From positions 1 to 44,779 of the forward strand of contig CAJTVQ010000035.1 of the NCBI GenBank assembly GCA_910579935.1: a stretch of 44,779 nt of DNA, written 5' to 3'. This stretch comes from an uncultured Lachnospiraceae bacterium (lineage in GTDB: Bacteria > Bacillota > Clostridia > Lachnospirales > Lachnospiraceae). A program made the position numbers and the translations under genes. Every line of letters starts with the position of its first letter. Position 1 is the first letter of the stretch. Shown here piece by piece: positions 24,245 to 31,646 of this stretch. Below the pieces are notes generated by a model. It was not told where the DNA came from, did no database searches, and saw only the letters and a program-made list of their open reading frames with translations.

Positions 24245-25816
24245 TTACCTCATTTCTGTACTGCATTTCACGCATCCCACGTTTGCGGATGCACCGCCGC
24301 AGGTTTGATGCCCCGCTTCCTGCAGCGAAAGCGCTGCAGCTTCCTTTCCGGTCTTTTCCTCCATCGGGGGCGTTCCGAAATTCCCTCTCGCCTTTTCATA
24401 AGTGTACGCCGCACGAAGCAGCGCTTTCTCCTGAAAGCAGTCCCCGATCAGCTGCAGACCAATCGGCATCCCCGCCCCATCCTTCCCGCAGGGCAGGCTG
24501 ATGGCCGGAAGTCCGGCAAGGTTTACGGATATCGTATAAATATCCCCCAGATACATTTTCATCGGATCCGCAAGACTCTCCCCCAGCTTCGGTGCGGTAG
24601 TGGGCGCCACGGGGCCCAATATCAGGTCATATTTTGCAAACGCATCATCAAAAGCTTTTTTAATCAGCGCCTTTACTTTCAGCGCCTTCAGATAATAAGC
24701 GTCATAATAACCCGAACTCAGCACAAAGGAACCCAGCATGATCCTGCGTTTTACTTCCGCGCCGAAGCCTTCGGAACGGGATTTCTTATACATATTGTGC
24801 AGACCCTGGTACTCTTTGGCCCGGTGTCCGTATTTGATGCCGTCAAAACGCTCCAGATTGGAACTGGCTTCCGCCGCCGCAATGGTATAATAGGCAGGAA
24901 TCGCATAATTCACAAGGCTTAAGTCAAATTCCTCCACCACCGCGCCCTTTTCCCCTAAGATTCCCGCCGCCTTACGCACCGCTTCCTTCACTTCCGCATC
25001 CAGTCCGTCTCCGAAATAATCCCTCGGAATACCGATTCTCATTCCCTTCACGTCTTCCGCCAAGGCAGAGGTAAAATCCGTATCCTCCCGCCGTACGGAA
25101 GTGGAATCTTTTTCATCATGGGAGGCGAGCACTTCCAGCAAAGCCGCGCAGTCCGCCACATCTTTGGTGACAGGGCCTATCTGGTCCAAAGAAGAACCGT
25201 AGGCTATCAGCCCGTAGCGGGACACGGTTCCATACGTGGGCTTCATTCCCACCACTCCGCAGAAAGAAGCCGGCTGCCGGATGGAGCCGCCCGTATCCGA
25301 ACCAAGTGCGGCAAAACATTCTTCTGCTGCCACCGCCGCCGCCGAACCGCCGGAAGAACCGCCCGGCACCCGTTTCGCATCCCATGGGTTACGCGTCACG
25401 CCAAAAGCGGAGGTTTCCGTGGTGGAACCCATGGCAAATTCATCCATATTTGTTTTCCCGATCATCAGCATCCCTGCCTTTTCCAGATTCCGCACCGCTT
25501 CCGCCGAATAAGCCGGGATAAAATTCTCTAATATTTTCGAGGAACAGGTAGTCCGCATCCCTTCTGTACAGAGATTGTCTTTGACCGCCACAGGCACTCC
25601 TGCCAAAGGCCCGTCCAGTTCCCCACGGTCCATCTTTTGCTGAATTTCTTCCGCTTTTCTTAAAACAGCTTCTTTGTCCACCGTCACATAACAGTGATAC
25701 AGCTTCTCCCTTTCCCCGATGCAGTCAAACACCGCCTGTGCCGCCTGCGCCACGGTTACTTCCTTTGCCTTTATTTTTGCGGCAAGCTCCACTGCCGTCA
25801 GTTTCCGTAAATCCAT
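24245..25816 (-). CDS. gatA: Asp-tRNA(Asn)/Glu-tRNA(Gln) amidotransferase subunit A, C-terminally extended
   Basis: GatA is the amidase-signature glutaminase of the GatCAB complex. Family features are clear: VPVAVKDNLCTEGMRTTCSS (first catalytic Lys), GKTNMDEFAMGS, PGGSSGGSAAAVAAE (Ser and nucleophile loop), LGSDTGGSIRQPASFCG and PTYGTVSRYGL. The protein has 523 residues where about 485-490 is usual. The extra C-terminal segment (after about NFGTPPMEE) ends SANVGCVKCSTEMR, and its last 17 or so codons lie in a 50-bp sequence that recurs at 40459-40509. This suggests a repeat inserted at the gene's end and replaced the native stop. The core enzyme should be unaffected. Confidence 0.96.
   Translation of the reverse strand: MDLRKLTAVELAAKIKAKEVTVAQAAQAVFDCIGEREKLYHCYVTVDKEAVLRKAEEIQQKMDRGELDGPLAGVPVAVKDNLCTEGMRTTCSSKILENFIPAYSAEAVRNLEKAGMLMIGKTNMDEFAMGSTTETSAFGVTRNPWDAKRVPGGSSGGSAAAVAAEECFAALGSDTGGSIRQPASFCGVVGMKPTYGTVSRYGLIAYGSSLDQIGPVTKDVADCAALLEVLASHDEKDSTSVRREDTDFTSALAEDVKGMRIGIPRDYFGDGLDAEVKEAVRKAAGILGEKGAVVEEFDLSLVNYAIPAYYTIAAAEASSNLERFDGIKYGHRAKEYQGLHNMYKKSRSEGFGAEVKRRIMLGSFVLSSGYYDAYYLKALKVKALIKKAFDDAFAKYDLILGPVAPTTAPKLGESLADPMKMYLGDIYTISVNLAGLPAISLPCGKDGAGMPIGLQLIGDCFQEKALLRAAYTYEKARGNFGTPPMEEKTGKEAAALSLQEAGHQTCGGASANVGCVKCSTEMR
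24248..24297 (-). repeat. dispersed RBS-bearing repeat, copy A (inside the 3' end of gatA)
   Basis: This 50-bp stretch aligns with 40459-40509 along its whole length. Both begin CCTCATTTCTG on the plus strand and share a 21-of-24 match that ends GTTTGCGGATGCA. Read on the minus strand it holds GCATCC/GGATGC half-sites of a small hairpin and ends AGAAATGAGG, with a T following, so it lies directly before the gatB start and contributes to its ribosome-binding region. Confidence 0.6.
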
Positions 25817-25830
25817 CCGTTCTGCCTCCT

Positions 25831-26124
25831 TTACTCAAAGGTGCGGGGAACCATAAACATTCCGTCCTTTTCCGCCGGCGCATTTTTCAGAAGTTCTTCC
25901 CGCATGTCCCCGTTGGTCACTGCATCCTCCCGGAACACATTCTGCACTGCAAATACATGGGACATCGGCTCCACGCCTTCCGTATCCAGTTCTCCTAACT
26001 GGTCGATATAGTCTAACATCCGCCCCATATCCTTCTTTGCCGCTTCCTTTTCTTCCCCGGAAAGCTCCAGCTTCGCTAAAATCCCTACATACTCTATCGT
26101 TTCGTCACTGATGATATTCGCCAT
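25831..26124 (-). CDS. gatC: Asp-tRNA(Asn)/Glu-tRNA(Gln) amidotransferase subunit C
   Basis: The product has 97 residues, typical for GatC. It reads ISDETIEYVGILAKLELS, then KDMGRMLDYIDQLGELDTEG and VEPMSHVFAVQNVFREDAVT, and ends VPRTFE. GatC is the small belt that wraps GatA and GatB together. The ATG has GGGAGG upstream. It lies 38 bases after aspS and 14 bases before gatA in a single operon. Confidence 0.96.
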   Translation of the reverse strand: MANIISDETIEYVGILAKLELSGEEKEAAKKDMGRMLDYIDQLGELDTEGVEPMSHVFAVQNVFREDAVTNGDMREELLKNAPAEKDGMFMVPRTFE

Positions 26125-26162
26125 TCCAAAACCTCCCTTATTTAAGTTCCGCAGCCGCCCTC

Positions 26163-27914
26163 TTAATCTCTGATTTTGATATGCACTTCCCGCAGCTGTT
26201 TTTCCGTCACGTCATTCGGCGCGCCGCACATCAGGTCCTGCGCCGAACCGCTCATAGGAAATGCGATTACCTCACGGATATTTTCTTCCCTGCGCAGCAG
26301 CATGATGATCCGGTCTATTCCGGGCGCCATTCCTGCGTGCGGCGGTGCTCCGAACTGGAAGGCCTGATAGAGCGCGCCGAATTTCTTCTTCAGCGTTTCC
26401 TCGTCATACCCTGCGATCTCAAATGCCTTCACCATAATCTGCATATCATGGTTACGCACCGCGCCGGAAGACAGCTCCACGCCGTTGCATACAATATCGT
26501 ACTGGTAAGCCAAAATCTCCAGTGGATTTTCCTCCTCCAATGCCTTCAGGCCGCCCTGCGGCATGGAAAACGGGTTATGGGTAAATCCGATCTGCTTCGT
26601 CTCCCCGTCCAGTTCAAACATCGGAAAATCGTTCACATAACAGAAGCGGTATGCGTTCTTCTCACACAGATCCAGCTTGTTCCCCAGCTCGGTCCGAATC
26701 TGTCCTGCATAATAATTGGCCCGCTCTTCCCTGTCCGCAATAAAGAAAATCGTATCTCCCGCTGCAAGCCCTGCCAGTTCCACCAGTTCTTTCTTCTTTT
26801 CTTCCGGAATAAACTTGTCAATCGGTCCTTTATAAGCGAGATTTTCCGCCACTTCCAGATATCCCAGCCCGCCCATGCCAAGAGATGTGGCAAAGGACAG
26901 CAATTTCTCATGAAACCCTTTGGACATATCCGCGTGTACTTTAATCGCTCTTACCGTTTTTCCGATAAAAGGCCTGAACGTACAGCCCTGGAAAAATTCC
27001 GTTACATCCAAAATCCTCAATGGGTTGCGCAGATCCGGCTTATCCGTGCCGAATTCCAGCATTGCCTGCCGATAGCTGATGACCGGATAAGGAGCTTTCG
27101 TCACTTCAAAACCTTCCGGGGCAAATTTCTCAAACGTTGCCGACAACACTTCCTCGCCCACGCGGAACACGTCTTCCTGAGTGGCGAAACTCATTTCGAA
27201 GTCCAGCTGGTAAAATTCGCCGGGCGAACGGTCCGCCCTTGCATCTTCGTCCCGGAAACACGGGGCAATCTGAAAATATTTATCAAATCCCGACACCATC
27301 AGCAGCTGCTTATACTGCTGGGGCGCCTGCGGCAGCGCATAAAATTTTCCCTTATACTTTCTGGAGGGCACGATATAATCCCTGGCCCCTTCCGGAGAGG
27401 ATGCGCAGAGAATGGGTGTCTGAATCTCCAAAAAACCCAATTCCGTCATTTTCTCCCGCAGATATGCGATCACCTGCGAACGGAAGATCACGGCGTCCTT
27501 CACCTTCTTGTTCCGCAGATCCAGATAACGGTATTTCAGCCGCACTTCTTCCCTCGTTTCCCTGGAGGTCATGACCTCGAACGGAAGCTGTTGGTAAACT
27601 TTTCCTAAAATATCAATGGAATGTGCTTCCAGTTCAATGGTTCCCGTGGGAATCCTCGGGTTATAAGTCTCCTCGTCTCTCTGCTGAATAGGGCCCTCCA
27701 CCGAAACCGAAGCTTCTTTTACGATTCCTTTCAAAAGCTCCGCATTTCTGATCACCACCTGCAATGTCCCATACATATCCCGCACATCCACGAAAGACAC
27801 CCCGCCGTGGTCGCGGATATTTTCCACCCATCCGGCCGCACGCACGGTGCTGCCGATATAGGACTCATCCAATTCCTTTACGGTTACATCCCGATAAATA
27901 TTTTTCATCTCCAT
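26163..27914 (-). CDS. aspS: aspartyl-tRNA synthetase, probably non-discriminating
   Basis: This 583-residue bacterial-type class II AspRS has an N-terminal OB-fold anticodon domain (VRAAGWVENIRDHGGVSFVD), motif 2 (FRDEDARADRSPGEFYQLDF), an inserted GAD domain (about residues 300-410) and motif 3 (PPHAGMAPGIDRIIMLL). Being co-operonic with gatCAB, it is likely to charge both tRNA-Asp and tRNA-Asn with Asp, the latter then being amidated to Asn-tRNA. This non-discriminating behaviour is inferred from context. The start lies after a GAGGTAGAGG stretch; either of two ATGs six bases apart is possible. Expression is controlled by the T-box leader upstream. Confidence 0.96.
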   Translation of the reverse strand: MEMKNIYRDVTVKELDESYIGSTVRAAGWVENIRDHGGVSFVDVRDMYGTLQVVIRNAELLKGIVKEASVSVEGPIQQRDEETYNPRIPTGTIELEAHSIDILGKVYQQLPFEVMTSRETREEVRLKYRYLDLRNKKVKDAVIFRSQVIAYLREKMTELGFLEIQTPILCASSPEGARDYIVPSRKYKGKFYALPQAPQQYKQLLMVSGFDKYFQIAPCFRDEDARADRSPGEFYQLDFEMSFATQEDVFRVGEEVLSATFEKFAPEGFEVTKAPYPVISYRQAMLEFGTDKPDLRNPLRILDVTEFFQGCTFRPFIGKTVRAIKVHADMSKGFHEKLLSFATSLGMGGLGYLEVAENLAYKGPIDKFIPEEKKKELVELAGLAAGDTIFFIADREERANYYAGQIRTELGNKLDLCEKNAYRFCYVNDFPMFELDGETKQIGFTHNPFSMPQGGLKALEEENPLEILAYQYDIVCNGVELSSGAVRNHDMQIMVKAFEIAGYDEETLKKKFGALYQAFQFGAPPHAGMAPGIDRIIMLLRREENIREVIAFPMSGSAQDLMCGAPNDVTEKQLREVHIKIRD

Positions 27915-27965
27915 CCTCTACCTCACCTTTCCAAACAGCTGTTTTCTTACTGCAGTCACCGTCCG

Positions 27966-28003
27966 CCGCTTTAGCGGCATACTTCCCCGGCACGGGTCTG
28001 TGC
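27966..28003 (-). repeat. dispersed palindromic repeat, copy 2
   Basis: This sequence contains the palindrome CCGCTTTAGCGG (27966-27977) and on the minus strand begins GCACAG and CCCG, as in the copy at 3025-3062; about 27 of 38 positions agree. It sits between the T-box terminator and aspS. Confidence 0.45.
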
Positions 28004-28300
28004 AAAAAAAAGTCCCGGAACACAGTCTCCTGCATTCCGGGACGGATAAACAATTTACTATCCGCGGTACCACCCGCATTGACAAGCCGACATCTCCATC
28101 AAGATGTGTGAACCGCCTTGCCCACTTTTACACTTAACGCGTGTCACGTATTCCCCTAGCGCCCGCTTCATCTGCCAGACGGTTCGGAAAATCTGCTCCG
28201 GAGTGTTCCCTTTATTACTTCCCACGAACAGCGCTCTCAGTCGGTGACGCCGCATTCCTGTCGCTTTTCATAATAAGAGTCTCTTTCTATGCATTTCTCT
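28004..28300 (-). promoter_or_regulatory. T-box riboswitch leader of aspS-gatCAB
   Basis: On the minus strand the leader holds the T-box sequence GGGTGGTACCGCGGAT (core 28074-28062). A terminator follows, with stem TTCCGGGAC (28020-28012) paired to GTCCCGGAA (28043-28035) and then eight Ts. A Stem I distal-type ACTGAGAGCGCTG lies upstream. The likely specifier region is GGGAACACTCCGGAGC, where GAAC (28208-28205) contains both AAC (Asn) and GAA (Glu). A GAC (Asp) at 28242-28240 is less likely because it sits next to the AGAG distal element. Uncharged tRNA would stabilise the antiterminator and turn on synthesis of the transamidation enzymes. The T-box call is firm; the codon choice is my reading without a computed fold. 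Confidence 0.9.
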
Positions 28301-28313
28301 TTTCGATGTGAAA

Positions 28314-28342
28314 ATAGTAGCACATCTTTTTTTTGAATGCAA
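28314..28342 (-). promoter_or_regulatory. sigma-A-like promoter of the T-box/aspS transcript
   Basis: On the minus strand TTGCAT (28342-28337) and TACTAT (28319-28314) are exactly 17 bases apart. Transcription would start near 28307, just before the T-box leader. Confidence 0.65.
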
Positions 28343-28398
28343 GGGGTTTTTATAATTTTTTGCCTGTTGAAACATTTTTATTTGCAAATGCTTGAACA

Positions 28399-28451
28399 AT
28401 CCACTGTATCGGGTCGTAAATGCGCAGTTTATGCGCATTTCGACTGTGGAT
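28399..28451. repeat. composite palindrome between aspS promoter and the EcoRII-like unit
   Basis: AAATGCGCA (28418-28426) and TGCGCATTT (28432-28440) pair perfectly around GTTTA. The arms extend through GTCG/CGAC with a one-base bulge, and further out ATCCAC (28399-28404) pairs with GTGGAT (28446-28451). It may be an operator, an integration-boundary structure or a terminator without a T-run. The rest of the 28343-28608 gap contains the promoter of the next gene and nothing else I can identify. Confidence 0.5.
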
Positions 28452-28537
28452 AGTAACGAAATATGATTTAGCCGTTCAATTTACTCTTGACAGGCTGGCA
28501 GGGATTCGAAGAGGAATATGTGTTCGATAGATTCTGC

Positions 28538-28566
28538 TTGATTTTGGAATGATTTGATAGTATAAT
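28538..28566 (+). promoter_or_regulatory. sigma-A-like promoter of the EcoRII-like R-M operon
   Basis: TTGATT (28538-28543) and TATAAT (28561-28566) are spaced by 17 bases. The methyltransferase start is 43 bases downstream and has AGGAG before it. Confidence 0.7.
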
Positions 28567-28608
28567 AGGGAAAAATCAGGTATAAATTATTTCCCAGGAG
28601 CGATATGA

Positions 28609-29751
28609 ATGAAACAGGTACATCTAAGGGTTGATGATGAGTTATATAATGAATTGAACGCATATTCTGTGATGATGGAACAAACAATGCAGGATTGTGT
28701 GAGAGAGGCTGTTGCATATTATGTTACTGATATGAGAAAAAAGCAACGGGAAGTGAAAGATCGCCAGTTTACATTTATTGATTTATTTGCGGGAATAGGC
28801 GGAATGCGAATAGCTTTTGAAAGGGCAGGCGGGCATTGTGTTTATTCTAATGAATGGAATAAATACAGTCAGCAGACGTATTTTGCCAATTTCGGAGAAC
28901 AGCCGGAGGGAGATATTACGCAAGTACCAGCTTCGTCCATACCGTCTCACGATATTTTGGTGGCTGGATTCCCCTGTCAGCCATTTTCCATTGCTGGTGT
29001 TTCAAAAAAGAACAGTCTTGGAAGAGCGACAGGATTTGAAGATAAAACACAGGGAACGCTTTTCTTTGATGTCTGCCGAATATTGAAAGAAAAAAGACCA
29101 AAAGCTTTTATGCTTGAAAATGTTAAAAATCTGTGCAGCCATGATAAAGGCAGAACTTTTAAAGTAATATTGGAATCATTGGAGGAACTGGATTATAGTG
29201 TGTTCTATTCTGTCCTGGATGGACAGAATTATGTTCCACAACACAGAGAGCGTATTTTAATTGTAGGTTTTGACCGTAAAATATATGGAAAAAATGTGCA
29301 GTTTAAATTTAATTTGACACCCAAATTTCCCAAACCGGTTATACAGGATATTTTGGATGAAAATGTTGATGGAAAATATACGTTATCAGATAAACTTTGG
29401 ACATATCTTCAAAATTATGCGGCAAAACATAAAGCTGCTGGAAATGGATTTGGATATGGTATTGCCCCATTAGATGGCGTATCAAGAACAATCAGTGCGA
29501 GATATTACAAAGATGGTTCGGAGATACTGATTGAGCAAGAAGGTAAAAATCCCCGGCGGCTGACACCCCGTGAATGTGCAAGATTGCAGGGATTCCCAAA
29601 CGATTTTAAAATCCCGGTATCCGATACACAGGCATATAAACAATTTGGAAATTCCGTTGTAGTACCATTGATGGAAAATGTAGCAAAGCTGATAGTAAAA
29701 AAGATTGAAGAAATGGATTTGGCAGAGGAAAAAATTTGTAAAGGATGGTGA
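28609..29751 (+). CDS. DNA (cytosine-5) methyltransferase of EcoRII/Dcm type with N-terminal ribbon-helix-helix-like domain
   Basis: The protein has 380 residues. Residues 1-45 (QVHLRVDDELYNELNAYSVM, then QDCVREAVAYYVTD) look like a ribbon-helix-helix DNA-binding domain. The catalytic domain follows: motif I FIDLFAGIGGMRIAFE (56-71), motif IV GFPCQPFS (catalytic Cys 123), motif VI MLENVKNL, motif VIII QHRERILIVGF, and PRRLTPRECARLQGFP with FGNSVVVPLMENVA at the end. It probably makes C5-methylcytosine at CCWGG, because the next gene is an EcoRII-type endonuclease. The N-terminal domain may repress the operon. It reads opposite to its neighbours and is AT-richer than the flanking gat genes, suggesting transfer. 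Confidence 0.93.
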   Translation: MKQVHLRVDDELYNELNAYSVMMEQTMQDCVREAVAYYVTDMRKKQREVKDRQFTFIDLFAGIGGMRIAFERAGGHCVYSNEWNKYSQQTYFANFGEQPEGDITQVPASSIPSHDILVAGFPCQPFSIAGVSKKNSLGRATGFEDKTQGTLFFDVCRILKEKRPKAFMLENVKNLCSHDKGRTFKVILESLEELDYSVFYSVLDGQNYVPQHRERILIVGFDRKIYGKNVQFKFNLTPKFPKPVIQDILDENVDGKYTLSDKLWTYLQNYAAKHKAAGNGFGYGIAPLDGVSRTISARYYKDGSEILIEQEGKNPRRLTPRECARLQGFPNDFKIPVSDTQAYKQFGNSVVVPLMENVAKLIVKKIEEMDLAEEKICKGW

Positions 29752-29756
29752 TTTAG

Positions 29757-30932
29757 ATGACTGCAGGATATGCCGGGCAAGCAATAAGATCTGTTTTTAA
29801 TAGTGAAAAAGGATTTTGTAAATTTCTCTCTGCAAATGATACAGGAGCTACAGGTGGTCATCAGTCCGGAATTTTGATTTCAAAATCGGCTGTGGAGATG
29901 ATGTTCAGCAGACAGGAACTTGAGCAGGCTGGAATTCCTAAAAGAACAGTAAAAATAAGATGGCAGGAAGATTTTGAAACAGAAAGCAGCTTTACATATT
30001 ACGAAAGTAAAAATGAACTGAGGATTACACGATTTGGCAAAAGATTTCCATTTTTGAAGCCTGAGCAGACAGGAGCATTATTAGTATTTACGAAACAGAC
30101 GAATATCGATTACAGTGGATATTTTTTGGAAACAGATGAAGAAATAGCAGAATTCCTTGACACGTTTGGTATTAGTCCGACAGAGACAAACAGCCTTATT
30201 GACGTAGCAAAAATGCCAGCGGAAACGCAGGAAAAACTGGCGATACAGGAATTTATCAGTGACCTTGATGTGGATTTTCCAACGTCAGATGTGGTGTCAG
30301 CGGCTGCCAGAGCTATAGAAGAAAAAGCATATGACCATATGGAATATATTATAACCAATCCTGATGAGAAAATTATCAGTTGGACGAATATGGAATATAC
30401 TCTTTTCAGAGCGCTGGAATATGCAAGGTATGGCAAGATTATTACAAAGGGATTTCAGTCAGTGGATGAATTTGTAAGAGTTGCCAATGTAGTGTTAAAC
30501 CGCAGGAAGAGTCGTGCAGGAAAAAGTCTTGAACATCATCTGTCGGCAATATTTGATGGAAATGGCATTGAGTATTCGCCGCAGGCAATTACGGAAGGGA
30601 ATAAAAAGCCGGATTTTTTGTTTCCCTCACAGGAAGCATATCATGATTATAGCTTTTCTACAGATCACATTATTTCCCTGGCAGCAAAAACAACTTGTAA
30701 AGATAGGTGGAGACAAGTGTTGAATGAAGCGGATCGTCTGCGGGATAAACCGAAGTATCTCTGTACGCTACAACAGGGAATATCCGGGGCACAAATGGAT
30801 GAAATGCAGGCTGAAAATGTCATATTAGTTGTACCGAAACCTTACATAGTGACATATCCAAAGGATCGCAGAGACAGAATATGGACATTAGCCCGGTTTG
30901 TGCAATATGTAAAAACGATTGAGGGCAAATAA
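29757..30932 (+). CDS. EcoRII-type restriction endonuclease (type IIE)
   Basis: The protein has 391 residues, near EcoRII length (404). The N-terminal half resembles the EcoRII effector domain (FCKFLSANDTGATGGHQSGI). The C-terminal half is the catalytic domain: SRAGKSLEHHLSAIF, then KPDFLFP with Asp286, and LAAKTTCKDRWRQVLNEADR with Lys311 and Lys315, matching the PD-(D/E)XK core of EcoRII. It should cut before CCWGG and need two sites, one as an allosteric effector. It begins five bases after the methyltransferase stop in the same operon. No separate control protein gene is seen. Confidence 0.93.
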   Translation: MTAGYAGQAIRSVFNSEKGFCKFLSANDTGATGGHQSGILISKSAVEMMFSRQELEQAGIPKRTVKIRWQEDFETESSFTYYESKNELRITRFGKRFPFLKPEQTGALLVFTKQTNIDYSGYFLETDEEIAEFLDTFGISPTETNSLIDVAKMPAETQEKLAIQEFISDLDVDFPTSDVVSAAARAIEEKAYDHMEYIITNPDEKIISWTNMEYTLFRALEYARYGKIITKGFQSVDEFVRVANVVLNRRKSRAGKSLEHHLSAIFDGNGIEYSPQAITEGNKKPDFLFPSQEAYHDYSFSTDHIISLAAKTTCKDRWRQVLNEADRLRDKPKYLCTLQQGISGAQMDEMQAENVILVVPKPYIVTYPKDRRDRIWTLARFVQYVKTIEGK

Positions 30933-30958
30933 GATGAATATAAAAACTACCAAGCCGT

Positions 30959-31045
30959 CTACTCTGTCTTAAGCCGGTCCGGTTCCGCTTTTTTCTTAAT
31001 CTGTACCTGCATTGTCTTGCAAAGTTCCGACCACTCTTTGCTCAT
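30959..31045 (-). pseudogene. short 5' fragment of a truncated gene
   Basis: A 28-residue minus-strand frame begins ATG at 31045 after a GGGG and reads MSKEWSELCKTMQVQIKKKA, then stops. The opening resembles the N-terminus of a family of small Lachnospiraceae proteins beginning MSKEWSE-NK-MQ (from memory, DinB-like), whose remaining length is missing here. It lies at the outer edge of the EcoRII-like unit, as expected if insertion or deletion there cut an older gene. Confidence 0.4.
30971..30996 (+). terminator. probable terminator of the EcoRII-like operon
   Basis: AAGCCGG (30971-30977) can pair with CCGCTT (30985-30990), with one bulged C, and is followed by TTTTTTCTT. It lies about 40 bases past the endonuclease stop and overlaps the gene fragment on the other strand. 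Confidence 0.45.
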
Positions 31046-31112
31046 TTTGCATTACCCCGATCATTCAATTTGCATCATTCATCCCCCTGTTGAACAGGAG
31101 GCTGCAGATCTT

Positions 31113-31562
31113 TCACCTTTCCATCTTTACAATAAACTCAGTCGTCCCCTGCTCAAGCTGACGTTCCTGCGTCAGTAAAAATCCATGATTCTGATAAAAC
31201 CGAATCGCACTCTCATTCTTTTCCAGTACAAACAAATACCGGACATCAAATTTTTGGATCGCAAAATCCAGCAGCCTAGTCCCAATCCCTTCACCCTGAA
31301 AGAAAAAATCCACATACAGCTCCCGAATCCAGTTATTTTCCACATGAATCATACCTTTTACAAATTCATCATCGTATACCCAGACATTCTCCGTTTTTTC
31401 TTCGTTTTCCAAATATTCCTGCGCCAAAGGAAGAACCTGCATTTCACCAAACGAAACTTTATCATTATGAAAGATCGACCTGTAATGCATCCGCTTTGCA
31501 AAAATCAATATTTCCGCCAATCTCGATGCATCCTGCGGCGCTGCTTTTCTAATATAGTCCAT
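31113..31562 (-). CDS. GNAT family N-acetyltransferase
   Basis: The product has 149 residues from the ATG at 31562, which follows GGGAGG at seven bases. It begins MDYIRKAAPQDASRLAEIL. Motif A of the acetyl-CoA-binding GNAT fold appears as IRELYVDFFFQGEGIGTRLL (Q-x-x-G-x-G/A type), followed by LFVLEKNESAIRFYQNHGF, a standard motif B. It should transfer an acetyl group to a small-molecule or peptide amine; the substrate is not predictable. It is 84 bases downstream of the sugar O-acetyltransferase gene and may share its transcript. Confidence 0.85.
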   Translation of the reverse strand: MDYIRKAAPQDASRLAEILIFAKRMHYRSIFHNDKVSFGEMQVLPLAQEYLENEEKTENVWVYDDEFVKGMIHVENNWIRELYVDFFFQGEGIGTRLLDFAIQKFDVRYLFVLEKNESAIRFYQNHGFLLTQERQLEQGTTEFIVKMER

Positions 31563-31646
31563 ATAAATCCTCCCGCGGAATCCCATGACTGACAGCAGAT
31601 ACCATTATTCCCTTCTATTATTACGAGGTTCTCAGCATCTGAAACC

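Noticed and set aside
26181..27608. Plus-strand 475-residue frame opposite aspS
   Set aside because: A long antisense frame in a GC-richer, well-conserved gene; composition is His/Arg/Phe-rich and it has no domain.
29482..29861. Minus-strand frames of 100 and 118 residues across the MTase/endonuclease junction
   Set aside because: Antisense to two well-recognised genes with intact motifs; no family features.
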